Under the pieces are notes generated by a model that was not told the origin of the DNA, ran no database searches, and saw only the letters and a program-made list of their open reading frames with translations. Both the position numbers and the translations under genes were made by a program. A stretch of 64,000 bases of DNA, taken from positions 1,240,001 to 1,304,000 of the forward strand of contig NHNY01000002.1 of assembly GCA_002786065.1 (NCBI GenBank). The letters run 5' to 3'. This document shows, in pieces, positions 1-10,881 of the stretch (positions are counted from its first letter, which is position 1; every line of letters begins with the position of its first letter). The stretch comes from Microcyclospora pomicola (lineage: Eukaryota; Ascomycota; Dothideomycetes; Capnodiales).

Positions 1-1
1 C

Positions 2-2302
2 ATGATGGAGATGAGTCGGGGCGTACAACACCCGGTGCGAGGCTTATTTCTGCGTTACTATCTCAGTGGACAGGCAAGGGATGCGTTACCAACAGGTTCC
101 GGGGATGGGCCGGAAGGCAACTTGCAGGACAGCATCAGCTTCATCCTTACCAATTTCGTGGAGATGAACAAGCTATGGGTACGACTGCAGCATCAGGGTC
201 ATTCGAGGGAGCGAGAACAAAGGACAAAGGAACGTCAAGAACTTCAATTACTGGTGGGGAGCAATCTGGTCCGACTCAGCCAACTGGTAGATCTGGAAAG
301 TTACAAGACCTCGATTCTCGCCCCGTTACTGGAGCAAGTGGTGCAATGCAGAGATGTTCTTGCTCAGGAGTATCTGCTGGAGGTGATCACCCAGGTTTTC
401 CCGGACGAGTTTCATTTACATACTCTGGATCAGTTCCTGTCGGCTACAGCCCGTCTCAATCCACATGTCAATGTCAAGGCTATCGTCATTGGACTCATGG
501 ACCGGTTGTCAGCATATGCGACAAGAGAGTCAGAAAAGCAGTCACCAGAAGAAAGACAAAAGCTGGAAGAGGATTCTGTCGCTGCTCTTCTCGAGAAATT
601 GAAGGGCTCGCAGGAGGCAAAGGCGGAAGAAGAAAGCAAGCCAAACGGGAACGGCGATCAGCCCGAGGGCGAAGCGAATGCTGATCCAGAGGAAACCCCA
701 ACATCCGAAACCCTTGATAGCAACAAGAAGGAGGATGCTGAGCCACAGACGAATGGCGCTGAAACCGACACAAATGGCATTCCAGCTGATGTGAAGCTGT
801 TTGAGATATTCCACGAACAGGTCATCAACTTGGTCAGCATGCAACGACTACCCATACAAGACATCACAGCTCTCCTCGTATCGCTGGTCAACTTGGCCCT
901 TAACATCTATCCGGAGAGATTAGACTACGTGGATCAAGTCCTCCATTACGCCACAAAAGAAGTCTCGCGCTTCAACAACTCCGCCGATCTTCATTCACAG
1001 GCTGCACAAACGAACCTCCTTGCTCTACTCCTCGGTCCTGTCAAGAAGTACTACTCGCTCTTCACTGCCTTGGCTCTGCCAAATTTCGTGCCACTGTTCC
1101 AGCTTCAACCATACCCGACCCGAAGAGCTGTGGCGGGCGAGGTGGCCCGAAGCTTGTTACGAAACGAGACCAAAATCACGTCAGCCGTAAATCTCGAGGG
1201 CGTACTCCAGATTCTATCGGTCTTGGTCAAAGAAGGCATGCAAGCGTCTTCTGGGTACCCTGGTGGCCCAGCCAGGAGAGGCGCATTGGAGACTCATGAG
1301 ACGGTTGAAGAGCAAGGTTGGCTTGCGAGAATAGTCCACCTGATCCAAGGTCCGGACAATGTCACACAATTCCAGCTCTTGCAAAAGGCTAGAACAGCAT
1401 TTGCCGAGGGCAGCGAGCGCATAAAATACACTACTCCGGCGCTTCTCACCCAATCACTTAAATTGGCTAGGTCTTTCAAGCGAAGGGAGCACCTCTCCAA
1501 TGACGACTATGCCACGCATTCATCAGCATTGTACAAGTTTGCGCATACAATGCTATCATCGCTCTACACACGCGTGTCGACCCCAGGCGTGCCAGATCTT
1601 GTCTTACGTCTGTTCGTATCCTGTGGTCAGGTCGCAAGTCAGTGTGAGAACGAAGACGTTGCGTATGAGTACTTTGCGCAGGCGTTCACAATATATGAAG
1701 AGAGCATATCAGATTCTCGCAGTCAGTTCCAAGCGATGTGCATCATCGCCGGTGCGCTCAGTCAATGCTCTGCTCGCTTTGGCCGTGAGAACTACGACAC
1801 ACTCATCACAAAGGCGGCATTGCACGGCAGCAAGCTGTTGAAGAAGCCGGATCAATGCCGCGCTGTGTATCTTGCGAGTCATCTGTGGTGGGCTGTGGAG
1901 CAGGGAGAAAAGCAAGAAGGCAGTCCAGAGGTGAGTTCCCTCCGTGAGTTCGTGTTGGATGAGAATATTGCTGACAGAAACCTCCACCAGCCCTACCGAG
2001 ATGGTAAGCGTGTCTTAGAGTGTCTCCAGCGTGCCCTACGCGTAGCAGACGCCTGCATGGACACAGCTGTGTCCGTGGAGCTTTTTGTCGAAATCCTGAA
2101 TCGCTACGTCTATTACTTCGACCAAGAGAATGATGCCGTCACGACCAAATATCTAAACGGCCTGATTGAGCTCATTCACAGCAACCTGAGCACAACCGAG
2201 AATGCCAGCAGTTTGGAGAATCCGCGAAAGCACTTCGAGCGAACGCTAGCGTACATCCAAAGTCGAGAGTATGAGGGCGTGGAAACCAGAGCAAAAACTT
2301 GA
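2..2302 (+). CDS. VPS35: Vacuolar protein sorting protein 35, retromer core (5' partial)
   Basis: Vps35 is the large alpha-solenoid subunit of the retromer cargo-selection complex (with Vps26 and Vps29), which returns sorting receptors from endosomes to the Golgi. The open frame enters from the left edge, and the residues RGVQHPVRGLFLRYYLSGQA match the conserved N-terminal segment just after the family's Vps26-binding PRLYLM motif. About the first 100 residues therefore lie outside the window. The 766 visible residues run uninterrupted to TGA with no intron. An acidic, Asn/Glu-rich insertion at about residues 190-260 of the visible part is a low-complexity loop of the kind seen in fungal Vps35. 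The C-terminal helical repeats after it are well conserved. Family identity is near certain from recall of the family; only the 5' end is unknown. Confidence 0.95.
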   Translation: MMEMSRGVQHPVRGLFLRYYLSGQARDALPTGSGDGPEGNLQDSISFILTNFVEMNKLWVRLQHQGHSREREQRTKERQELQLLVGSNLVRLSQLVDLESYKTSILAPLLEQVVQCRDVLAQEYLLEVITQVFPDEFHLHTLDQFLSATARLNPHVNVKAIVIGLMDRLSAYATRESEKQSPEERQKLEEDSVAALLEKLKGSQEAKAEEESKPNGNGDQPEGEANADPEETPTSETLDSNKKEDAEPQTNGAETDTNGIPADVKLFEIFHEQVINLVSMQRLPIQDITALLVSLVNLALNIYPERLDYVDQVLHYATKEVSRFNNSADLHSQAAQTNLLALLLGPVKKYYSLFTALALPNFVPLFQLQPYPTRRAVAGEVARSLLRNETKITSAVNLEGVLQILSVLVKEGMQASSGYPGGPARRGALETHETVEEQGWLARIVHLIQGPDNVTQFQLLQKARTAFAEGSERIKYTTPALLTQSLKLARSFKRREHLSNDDYATHSSALYKFAHTMLSSLYTRVSTPGVPDLVLRLFVSCGQVASQCENEDVAYEYFAQAFTIYEESISDSRSQFQAMCIIAGALSQCSARFGRENYDTLITKAALHGSKLLKKPDQCRAVYLASHLWWAVEQGEKQEGSPEVSSLREFVLDENIADRNLHQPYRDGKRVLECLQRALRVADACMDTAVSVELFVEILNRYVYYFDQENDAVTTKYLNGLIELIHSNLSTTENASSLENPRKHFERTLAYIQSREYEGVETRAKT

Positions 2303-2733
2303 GTTGAGCAGGTCTGAAGATATGGTACTAAGTAATGGACAGTCTGGCATAAGATGGGGATTAGTAATGATTACGCTGGTATGTACATAGTCTCCATCCA
2401 CGGCGCAATCAGTCATCACGGCATCGACGGCTGTACATATACAACACAGACGTTGCAAGTGGACACAGGAACTCGCTCGTGACGCAGGCCTTCATGTCGT
2501 GCTTCGTGTATAACATGTATTGATGTTGTCGGGCAAACAATCTTGTGCCAAGCCACGTCACCCGACTTTGCCTGATGCAACCTACAATTACATGTAACAT
2601 TTATGTATGCATCAACATTACATACATGTTTTTCAACACTTCGTCGACTCTGTCTTCTTACTCTTGCGTTCTCGTCTGCTACTAACGACCATTCTACCTT
2701 TCCTATCTGCTACGACTTCCTCTCTTCACAGCC
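2303..2733. other. Intergenic: VPS35 3' region and promoter of the next gene
   Basis: No coding signal. Just before the next ATG lies a pyrimidine-rich stretch ending in TCACAG (about 2700-2731). It could be a 3' splice site of a 5'UTR intron, but no donor is obvious, so this is only a suggestion. Confidence 0.4.
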
Positions 2734-4674
2734 ATGGCGGAGCAAATCTACCGTCGCCTGGTGGCACATCTGGATGAACTATACGATGGCAAAAAGCTAG
2801 CCGGGCCCAACTTCCGGCTCTTCGACGACGCCGCCGCCGTCCTGCCCGAGTACCTCAGCAAGGAAGAGCCGCATCTTTGGGCGGACCGGCTGATGATCAT
2901 GCGCAACCTGGCGGCCGGGCTCTGCGACCGCCTGCCCCGCGACCACGGCCCGGAGATCACGCTGCTGATCGCGCTGCTGAAGGACTGGACCTGGACGGAG
3001 GTGTTCGAGTTCGGCACCGGCAATGTGCCCATCGTCGACGGCCTGGTGCTCGGCGACGCGACCATGCGGCCGTATCATGACTTCATGCTCGCGTTGCTGG
3101 AGAAAGCGACGGGCAACGCGGCGGACGCGGCGCATGTGGCGACGATGCACGACGTGGTGCAGGGGATTGTGCGCCTGTGGCTGGGGACGGAGGATGCGGG
3201 GATCGCGATGCGTGCAGGTAAGTTGTTGCTTGATTTGCTGGCGGTCGATCAGGTCAAGGTGGCGACAGCGGCGGCGGACGGAGGGGCAGGGGTGCCGTTG
3301 GAGGGGAGCGGGCACGGGTTGGTGTGGAAGCGGGTGTTCCAGGATCGGGACGTCTACGCTGTGATGTTTGAGTCGTGCTCGCTGGACTTCAAGCGGGACA
3401 AGCTGAGCCGGAATCAGAAGACGCTGGCGCAGGCGAGGTTGATGGAGTGGTTGCCCAAGGTGGCGGGCATGGATTACGCGATGGTCACGAGGAGCCATGA
3501 TCAGTACATCGAGAAGAGAGCAGGGGTGGAGGAGAATGGGCTCCTGGAATTCGCAGTGCTGAAGATGGTGGACTTCAAGGATGATGTGCTGATGTATAGG
3601 TGTCTGCTGGACTTCTACTCCGAACTGCTGGTTCACGCCAGCCCTCTGGTGGCCTCGAGCATGCTCCCTGGATCAATATCGGCAACGATGTTTGACGCCT
3701 CGCCTGCGCTACATTACCTGATTGCGAGCGGTGTGCATACGAGAACGATCGCGATCTATCTGCAGGAGTCGGCGGTGGACCCAGTCGAGGGAATGTTCCT
3801 GTACGGTCCAGCGGCCAACTACATCGCAGTCTATGCTTCTCGGCATCCGCAGCACTTTCTTGCCAGCCAGTTGCCCAAACAGATCAACCACCGGATGAAG
3901 AGTGTGTTTGATCTATCGCCTGGAAAATGGGCTCGTGCCGACAGCTTCAAACACGACCTACATCTCCTGGCCTCACTCCCACGAAAAGCCATTCTCCCCA
4001 ACAATGACGGTACGATAGACTGGTCTTCCAGCCCTCTCTCTTTCCTACCATCCAAGTCCACCAACCCCGACGTCCTGCAAGCGCTTGCAACGATCTTCCA
4101 CAGCTCAGAGCGAGTTGAACAGTTTCCGCCTCCACTGATCGAGTTTGACGTTCAGAACGATGACGAAGAAGGTGCTGCCGCGCGAGCGCTCTACTTTCAC
4201 TATCTCGCTCATAATCCCAGGTTCTGGGCCGACATAGCGGCTCACGCAGATGTCGTGGCGCTGAAAGAGTCCGCCCTCGCGGCTCTTGCCTGTCTGCATG
4301 CTGTGATCACCGCGGAATGGTCGACGTCACCCGTTCTACCACTACCGAGCTCACTCGCCACGCCAGAGACTGGCGCGGTCGCCATCCTTTCCCCGCCAGC
4401 CCTCGAATACACCCTACCATATCTCCTCAAACCGCCGCAGACCTTTGCGAACCTCGTAGGTGGCCGGGGTGACACCGAGAGCGCAGCGTACAAAGTTGCG
4501 GCGGCGAAATTTGATGCTCTCAAGGCACTACATGGGCGGCTGGAGAAGGAAGTGCAGCGACAACCTGGTCAGGGCTTCGAGGAGATTGTCGCAACAATAG
4601 GCAAGCGTCTGGCTGAGGGTCCTTTGAGTCGAGAAGGTGAGGTTGGTGGAAAGGTGGCCACGATGGAACTCTAG
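2734..4674 (+). CDS. Hsm3 / PSMD5-like 26S proteasome base-assembly chaperone
   Basis: Single-exon frame of 646 residues, entirely helical-looking (HEAT/ARM-type), with no signal peptide or membrane segment. By recall of fungal homologues, the middle part resembles the family annotated as DNA mismatch repair protein HSM3 N-terminal domain: GHGLVWKRVFQDRDVYAVMF, then a segment around NQKTLAQARLMEWLPKV, then DVLMYRCLLDFYSELLV (about residues 190-310). In yeast, Hsm3 and its animal counterpart PSMD5/S5b chaperone assembly of the Rpt ring of the proteasome; the mismatch repair label is historical. The start ATG has a good context (cagccATGg). The first 700 nt are much more GC-rich than the rest. 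The gene is convergent with AAR2, with only 165 bp between stops. Assignment is by motif memory and would need a profile search. Confidence 0.62.
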   Translation: MAEQIYRRLVAHLDELYDGKKLAGPNFRLFDDAAAVLPEYLSKEEPHLWADRLMIMRNLAAGLCDRLPRDHGPEITLLIALLKDWTWTEVFEFGTGNVPIVDGLVLGDATMRPYHDFMLALLEKATGNAADAAHVATMHDVVQGIVRLWLGTEDAGIAMRAGKLLLDLLAVDQVKVATAAADGGAGVPLEGSGHGLVWKRVFQDRDVYAVMFESCSLDFKRDKLSRNQKTLAQARLMEWLPKVAGMDYAMVTRSHDQYIEKRAGVEENGLLEFAVLKMVDFKDDVLMYRCLLDFYSELLVHASPLVASSMLPGSISATMFDASPALHYLIASGVHTRTIAIYLQESAVDPVEGMFLYGPAANYIAVYASRHPQHFLASQLPKQINHRMKSVFDLSPGKWARADSFKHDLHLLASLPRKAILPNNDGTIDWSSSPLSFLPSKSTNPDVLQALATIFHSSERVEQFPPPLIEFDVQNDDEEGAAARALYFHYLAHNPRFWADIAAHADVVALKESALAALACLHAVITAEWSTSPVLPLPSSLATPETGAVAILSPPALEYTLPYLLKPPQTFANLVGGRGDTESAAYKVAAAKFDALKALHGRLEKEVQRQPGQGFEEIVATIGKRLAEGPLSREGEVGGKVATMEL

Positions 4675-4839
4675 TGTGCTGTTCAGATTGCGTATCAACG
4701 TGAGTCTCTTTGTTTCATCAGGATGGGCGCATGGTGGCGTTTGGGCAATCTGGGCAGTCTAGGCAGCATAGCATTATACCCGAGTGCATTCTGGCGAACC
4801 TGGCGAATTACGACAAACGAACCGGCGGTCGTTGTGAAC

Positions 4840-6168
4840 TCAATATCGCGAGTCCATGTCATCGAGATCTTGCGTCTCTTCTTCCTCGTCTTCTTCATCC
4901 TCTGCTTCCTCGTCTTCACTCAACGACGTCCTGCCCATGCCCTCATGTAACCGCCGAGCATCCTCTCCCGCGCCCAACATGCTCGCCTGCTGCGGCGTCA
5001 ACTCCACGATCTGCGGCGCATACTCGCCTGTCTCGTCGTCCTCGTCGAATGCCGTCGTCTCGACATGCACCCGCTCCCCATCTTCCAGCTCCAGAACGCC
5101 TGCCTTGGCAAACGACCCTCCAAACTGCCAGCCATGCTGCTCGTGCAGATACTCTTCCAATTCATCCAGCGCGTCGGCCACCTCTTGCACAGCTCCCGGC
5201 AGACTCTCCAGGGCCCTGCGGAAACGTGTCAGCAGGTCTCGAAGGAGCGATCCACCCTCGTCCGCAAGATCGATCAGTCCGTTATCGGCGAGCCGGCAGT
5301 GCTGTAGCTGGCGCAGCAAGATGGTCAGCGTCTCGGTAAAGAGTGCTGGACGCACCGCAATGCCGGATTGACACGTCAGCAGCAGCGTGAGTAGACGACG
5401 CCACTGTTCCAGACAGGAGAAGTTGTTCAACGTCAACACCATCAAGTAGCAGAATTGCAGTTCACCGAGGATTTCATTGGCATCGCCACCACGGCAATGA
5501 GTCGTGATTAGGTCGTTCAGGAACCATGATCGGTCTTGTGCAGCGTTGGTACGCTCACGTCCCGTGGCACCAATCCGCCAGGTCTGCTTCAGGTCGATGG
5601 GGAGGAAGTAGAGCTCACGGTCTCGCGGGACAGCGGACTCTTCTTGCGTCAGACCTGGGATATCTTCGAGGTCGCGCTTGGCGGAGCTGGCGGAGGAGAG
5701 AGCCCAGTCGGGGGTGTTGGTGATCCGAGTGAGAAGATCATCGGGGATGTGAGATGTCAGAGATGGCCAGTCGACAGATTCCTCCACTGCTTGGGAGGAT
5801 TTGAGGTCGGTGGCGGTCTGTCGATATGGTGTGAGACCATCACGCCAGATACTTCCCAAGTTCGCTCGCCATCGCATCTTCTCGGCAACATCAGTCTCTA
5901 GCACCAAGATCTCTGCCTCCGGAGTCCATTTCGTGACGACTAAATTCGTCTCGCCCGGTATCTGCGAGGTGTCTGCAATCCGAAACCACAGCCCATGGCG
6001 TTCGGAGAAGGCAGTACTTGAGCCCACGTATGTGAAGTGAAGTCCGGGCGGCAGATTGTTCACACCCTTGAATCGAGGTGTTGTTGTGAAGGCGAGTAGA
6101 TCGATCCCGGCTAATGCTGCTGGAGGGAGATCAAGCAGAAGCAGGGCGGGCGTGTTGGCTGTTTCCAT
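4840..6168 (-). CDS. AAR2: AAR2 splicing factor (U5 snRNP assembly)
   Basis: Single-exon gene of 442 residues. AAR2 binds Prp8 in the cytoplasmic U5 snRNP precursor and is exchanged for Brr2 during maturation. The N-terminal hallmark is present: a hydrophobic LLLLDLPPAALAGID segment, then FKGVNNLPPGLHFTYVGSS (about residues 33-51) and the GLWFRI strand, the order seen in the AAR2 N-terminal beta domain. The helical C-terminal domain is represented by GELQFCYLMVLTLNNFSCLE (about residues 235-255). The protein ends in a long Asp/Glu-rich tail (about the last 30 residues). The start ATG is followed directly by the conserved domain, so it is firm. Confidence 0.9.
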   Translation of the reverse strand: METANTPALLLLDLPPAALAGIDLLAFTTTPRFKGVNNLPPGLHFTYVGSSTAFSERHGLWFRIADTSQIPGETNLVVTKWTPEAEILVLETDVAEKMRWRANLGSIWRDGLTPYRQTATDLKSSQAVEESVDWPSLTSHIPDDLLTRITNTPDWALSSASSAKRDLEDIPGLTQEESAVPRDRELYFLPIDLKQTWRIGATGRERTNAAQDRSWFLNDLITTHCRGGDANEILGELQFCYLMVLTLNNFSCLEQWRRLLTLLLTCQSGIAVRPALFTETLTILLRQLQHCRLADNGLIDLADEGGSLLRDLLTRFRRALESLPGAVQEVADALDELEEYLHEQHGWQFGGSFAKAGVLELEDGERVHVETTAFDEDDETGEYAPQIVELTPQQASMLGAGEDARRLHEGMGRTSLSEDEEAEDEEDEEEETQDLDDMDSRY

Positions 6169-6810
6169 GATGCGGCGAGTGAGATTGCTTGGTGGCTGCC
6201 AGAATACTGCTTGGAAATTTCGCTCATCAAATGCCGATAGATATCATCGATGGCGAATACCCGAGTTTTTATTGTGTTTGTGATGGCGGAAAACAAGTGT
6301 TGTCAAGTAATGCATCATTTCTTTCCATCTTTTCTGGTCAGAATCTCGCTTTTGTCGTTTGTACCTTTCGTGTCTAAACGATCAAGCTGGACGACACGAC
6401 ATCACAAGAATACAATCATGCGCACGAAAATCTTGTTATTTGATTCACCTTCGAATGTTATGCGCTGTCTCTTCCTTCATTTTGAATGAACGCAACACAG
6501 CGTAATCTACAGTAAGGATACCATTTCAACCCCAGTGCGTCCAGCCGGGATGAAGACTAAAGTCTCCTTTGCTATCTATCTCTAACGGAAGTGTGTCTCA
6601 TCTTGGATGGTCTGCCGGTGGCGAGTATGATAAAAATGATGATGGATGATTGGGGTCTCGCAGAATATACTGTAGTCAGACACACACGCACTTTACTGTC
6701 GATGTATACCTTTCTCACATCTCCTTCGCTGGTTCTGGCGTGGGACATCCCATCAGCTCTGGCACACAAGCATCAGCTCATGCAGGTTGTGAGCAATAAA
6801 GCGGTTCTCA
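6169..6810. other. Intergenic between AAR2 (5') and the AIM9-like gene (3')
   Basis: AT-richer than its neighbours. It should hold the AAR2 promoter and the terminator of the phosphotransferase gene. No open frame here has protein-like character and I see no repeat. Confidence 0.4.
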
Positions 6811-8626
6811 CTACTCCGCATGGTCGTCGAAGGAGAAGTGATGTTGAACGGCGACACGCTCGTTCTCCGTCGTGCACTCCTGTAACAGCTTCTGCTTGAT
6901 CAAATCCCTCACCTGCACTGCCTGAACCAGACGTTCGTCGTTAGGCACCCAGCCCTGACTGTCGATTCCAATGACCTCTCTCATCTCCTCGAGTTCCTGC
7001 TCCTTCTCTTCTTGAAGCTCCATAGCCTTCGAACACTGATCAATTCGACTAGCATCGTATCGTACAGGTACCTCGAGGCCGTTGCGCGCGCGGGCGGGAT
7101 CTTCTCCATTGATCGACAGTGGCCATCGACGCAAGATCTCGATCAGTGTATGCTCCAGGTTGAGCGAGTTTCCCTCCCAGGGAGCGGCAGCGCGATCATA
7201 GAGTTTGGAGCGGAGCATAATGCTTTCATCTCGCAAGGCATCGAAATGATCCTCTGAAAGCTTGAGGGTGAGGGCGCCATAGTAGAAATGGACCAGTCGC
7301 TTCCGCATCGTTTCTCGTGCTACGTTCTGTGCATCTTCGTCGAGAGTATCAAAATCAGCAGGCAGTTTCGTCTCAAGTCGCTGCATTGTTTCGGACACCA
7401 GATCGCCCCAATTCTGGTAATGTTTGGGGATCCCGGCGCAAAGTGCAAGCGGGAGAACAACCGTATGCTGCCAATCAATGAGCCCTACGATATCGTACGC
7501 ATCGTTCACCAGTATATTGCTCGGCGAGAGATCAGGATGACGTATAGTTGGGCGCGCAAATCTGTGATCGTTGCTGACTGCTAGCCCGGGCGAAAGCTTT
7601 AGATAGTCGTCGAGTAAGTTTGCATGGTGTTGAGGCTCTTGCAGCTTGAAGTCCTGTAATTCACGCAAAGAAGGCTCGACGTTGTGTCGCGGCTTTCCAT
7701 ACTGATTACAAAAGACCAATTCTCGCTTCGCCACCGCTTCGAAACATGATTGAAAGTCAGTCCCTGGAGGGAAGAGTCAGTAACCCGACATGAGGTCAAT
7801 ATACTCTCGTCTAGGAAACGTACATGGGCCACGAGCGACCTCGAGTGCGGCTCTCTCTCGATACCACCATGCATAGGCTGCGCTGGGCCCGACCACGACC
7901 TCAGCTTCGTCCTCACGCTGCGGAAGAGTACCAACACGAATACCGGGACTTCCGCTGGAGAGGTCATGGCTAAAATACAGACTTCCGGACGCAGGGAGCT
8001 GAATTGCCATGAATTTCTTCTCCAACGCCACTAGTTGCTTCAGGACCTTGACAAGGGTTTGGTTTGGCAGGGAGAACCACTCATCGCTGAGGGGTCGGCC
8101 CTCCAGCTTTTCGAGCAAGATGTACGGGGTCTTCACAGGGTTGTCGCAAACTGGACTGTAGCCATAGACTTTGGGAACCGGCAGTCCTCGAGCGTGGAGA
8201 AACGTCAAGGTGGCAGCCTCACTGGCCACCGAGTGGAAGAGAGGGGCCTCCAACTTAAAAAGGTAATCTTGCTAGGATCTCAAGACCATCTTCGAATGTT
8301 GCCTTAATGATGCGATTAAAGCCGCCTTCTGCAAACTTGGTGATGGATTTGAGATCTGTCCGGTCCCGTTTCGTTGCGGCGCAGATGGCATTGCTCAGCT
8401 CGTTCGGGCAGAACTGTACATGTCGCTCACGCATACGGGACTTTTCATTGAATCTTGCCATTCGTCAGTCTGCCATGAGTTTGCATACGTCGGGGCATGC
8501 GTCTGCTTACAGGAACCGCCCGCTTGTGTATTCGAAGAGGTCAGGTCCATATGTAGGGCCTTTCGCTGCGGTGGCCATGTTGCGAACATTCGTCGCAGAT
8601 CGCAGTAGCCGCATTGTTGCGTTCAT
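6811..8626 (-). CDS. AIM9-like mitochondrial APH-family phosphotransferase, with an apparent one-base frameshift
   Basis: Exons by GT-AG and homology logic: 8626-8511, 8453-7824, 7763-6811; introns 8510-8454 and 7823-7764. The product starts with a basic mitochondrial-type leader (MNATMRLLRSATNVRNMATA) followed by DLFEYTSGRFLFNEKSRMRE, the usual N-terminus of fungal AIM9-like aminoglycoside/choline-kinase-fold proteins. The GGFNR nucleotide loop is in exon 2. The catalytic HPDLSPSNILV (Brenner motif) and IDWQH metal site are in exon 3. In exon 2 the frame breaks at a run of five A on the plus strand (8257-8261). Counted without one of these bases, both introns keep phase and the protein is about 565 residues, a normal length for the family. 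It could be a real disabling change in this strain or a homopolymer sequencing error. The substrate is unknown for the family. Confidence 0.82.
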
Positions 8627-9894
8627 CGTGCCTTGCGTTAGACATTGATACTTATGTCCACTCCCTGGTGCTTAAAGGCGTCTTGTTTCTGCTGTCTGCT
8701 TCCCGTCCTGACATAGTGTAGCTGGTGGTGCTGTGACTGCACGGGAACTCATCGATCTTGATTACGCTCTTCCACAGACAAAGATTTGGAGAGCATTATC
8801 AGACCTAATGGCATGAGAAGGTTGGTTTTCTGCTCTGTGATGGGCTGCCGAACGATCTCAGCTCGCTAGTCGAGCGAGACGCACCGTTGCTGTGCCGCAG
8901 CGCTTCAGGCTCGGTCGTGAGCCGCACAACGCAATAGAACTAGCCGTTGGAGAGAATAACACTCTCTAGGCTCGCTATGCAACAGACGCACTTGTCGTAT
9001 GGATGGAAGATGGTATAGTGGACTCAAGGGTTTACGACGACTCACCTGGCCCGCTGTAGCCCTAAACAAGCATCTCTGACTTTGATCAATGCCTAAGAAT
9101 GTCGATCATTTCTACGATTCTTGTCTATAAGACGCATCAAACGATTCGAACAATCACGAGAAAAGTCCAGCTCAGCTAACGTCTCGATGGCCGGCCCATC
9201 GACAAGCATTGTTTAATTATACGTGCTGGAGGCGGGAAACGATCTTCATCCTCAGCGAGCCGTAGGCTACGTAACACTGCATGAAACTCCTCGAAAACGA
9301 TCGTCCGAAGCACCGGCAAGTGTCACTTCCGACTTGATTGGGCTCAGCTCGAGGTGTCGCATCGCTTTCTCGACCTGCTTGGATTCCGGATGCTGTCGAA
9401 GCGCAAGACCTGGTCTTGATTGCCATGTACCTTGCAGATCAAGTGACGCGATGATAGCACGTAGATGGGCTGCTACGCCTGGCTTAACAATCCGCGGCCT
9501 ATATTGCCTGAATCTGGGAACAAGACGGGACCGAAGGGTCGGGTCCGGAGAAGGCACAGCCTCACAGGTCGTTGTGGCACCTTTGACGCTCCGCGGCCTA
9601 TTACTGTCCTAGACCAGTGTTAGGCTCGAGAGACATCAATGTTCCGATGAAGGATTGTTCTACTGTACATTCCCGTGCGGAAAGCTTTATATCAGGTGTC
9701 GATTCAGCTTTGGGGATGTCTGCAGAATGCAGCTGGTGTTCCTATAGATACCCTATGTCCATTTCCACCGACACTGAATTCCTAAAGCTCAGTCTCGCGA
9801 CTGCTGAACTCCATTTCTTAGCGACTTCACTCCATATACATCACTTGTAAGAGCCTCGTTTAGCTACGCAGCAATACGTTGTGCGCGGGACACC
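8627..9894. other. Intergenic, divergent promoter region
   Basis: About 1.27 kb between two divergently transcribed genes. It holds two overlapping opposite-strand frames at 9223-9612 and 9267-9557; neither has recognisable motifs or splice context. I see no supported gene. Confidence 0.4.
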
Positions 9895-10575
9895 ATGAAC
9901 GGCTACCTTGCGGACCTCGATCGAGTGGCCACACGTCTTCCAGGACCATGTGCGGCCCTGGTTCACTACCTCACCGTTTCGATGCATCAGAGCTGGGAAG
10001 GTCACGTTCAACGCACCCACAACGGCGTGCCACGAGTCACCCTGCTGGCGCTGCTGGGCATCTTGCAGAACGTCCCTACTGCTATGCTGTGGGTTACGTG
10101 GGCTTGGTTACTGGTCCGACAAGATCGTGTTCGCTACTGGATGCTTGGCGGACTCTTCATCGGTCTATCGATCCCGCAAGCCGTGTCTCTGTTCTTCCTA
10201 GCCGACTTTGCAGACATAAACTTGCGTCGCACAGTCATCTTCGGTCTAGGCGGGATTGCGCTGGGAGCCGGAACGTCTACCAGCTGGCTTGCCAGACGTG
10301 TCTCTCCAGCGGTCGCCCAGCACGATGCTGCTATTGCCGCGGAGGCTGAAGTGAAGCTCGAAAGCGGAAGCAGAGATATACCTGCTCCGTCTGACGCAGA
10401 CCCTTCTGAAAAGTGCGAGGACGAGAGGAAAGCCGCGTCGCCTTCGTTACCCTCACTTGACTCCGACCTCGCCAACATTGCTTTCATGGTGTGGCTCGCA
10501 TATCTCAACTGTACCTACATCGTCATGGACTCGTATCCTGCTTTTCTGACGCCTTCATCTCATCGCCACGGTTGA
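9895..10575 (+). CDS. Small multi-pass membrane protein, function unknown
   Basis: Not recognised. The frame gives 226 residues with about four hydrophobic segments: VTLLALLGILQNVPTAMLW (about residues 47-66), the segment after RYWMLGG (about 82-102), IFGLGGIALGAGTSTSWLA (about 115-135), and one near the end around FMVWLAYLNCTYIV. A charged Glu/Ser/Pro-rich loop precedes the last segment. The C-terminus is uncertain. A plausible 48-nt intron (10533-10580, ending in ACAG, with a CTGAC branch-like site) would bypass the stop and extend the frame to about 10808, where a GTAAGC donor-like site follows. The extension has no clear membrane or motif character. Coding status of the first 640 nt is fairly good; identity and 3' end are open. 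Confidence 0.5.
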   Translation: MNGYLADLDRVATRLPGPCAALVHYLTVSMHQSWEGHVQRTHNGVPRVTLLALLGILQNVPTAMLWVTWAWLLVRQDRVRYWMLGGLFIGLSIPQAVSLFFLADFADINLRRTVIFGLGGIALGAGTSTSWLARRVSPAVAQHDAAIAAEAEVKLESGSRDIPAPSDADPSEKCEDERKAASPSLPSLDSDLANIAFMVWLAYLNCTYIVMDSYPAFLTPSSHRHG

Positions 10576-10881
10576 AACAGGCATCGCAAGCCGTCCTGTC
10601 CGATTGTGATCTGTCGCGTAACACCGAAGTCATGGTTGAACAGCGGCTCCTTTGCCACGGCGTGCCTGCAACGCGAGGCGATGGCGACCCATGGAAGTTT
10701 CAAGATCGCGATTGTCTTTCACAGCATCGGTTTCGATTCAGATTGGTGTACAGTCGATTTCTTAAATCTGTCTTGTACCATGGAGAGTCCCAGGGATTCG
10801 AAGAGAGGTAAGCAGTCGCCCATTCATCCGGCGATGTCCATAGGTCATCTTTCTCAGTCATCATCGGACCCAAGGCAGTAG

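Noticed and set aside
2797-3636. 279-codon open frame on the minus strand
   Set aside because: It lies antisense to the GC-rich part of the Hsm3-like gene; its His/Gln/Arg-rich composition is that of a reverse-strand shadow.
9223-9612. Overlapping plus and minus frames of about 100-130 codons
   Set aside because: Neither shows a recognisable motif; opposite-strand overlap suggests chance. A decayed gene cannot be excluded.
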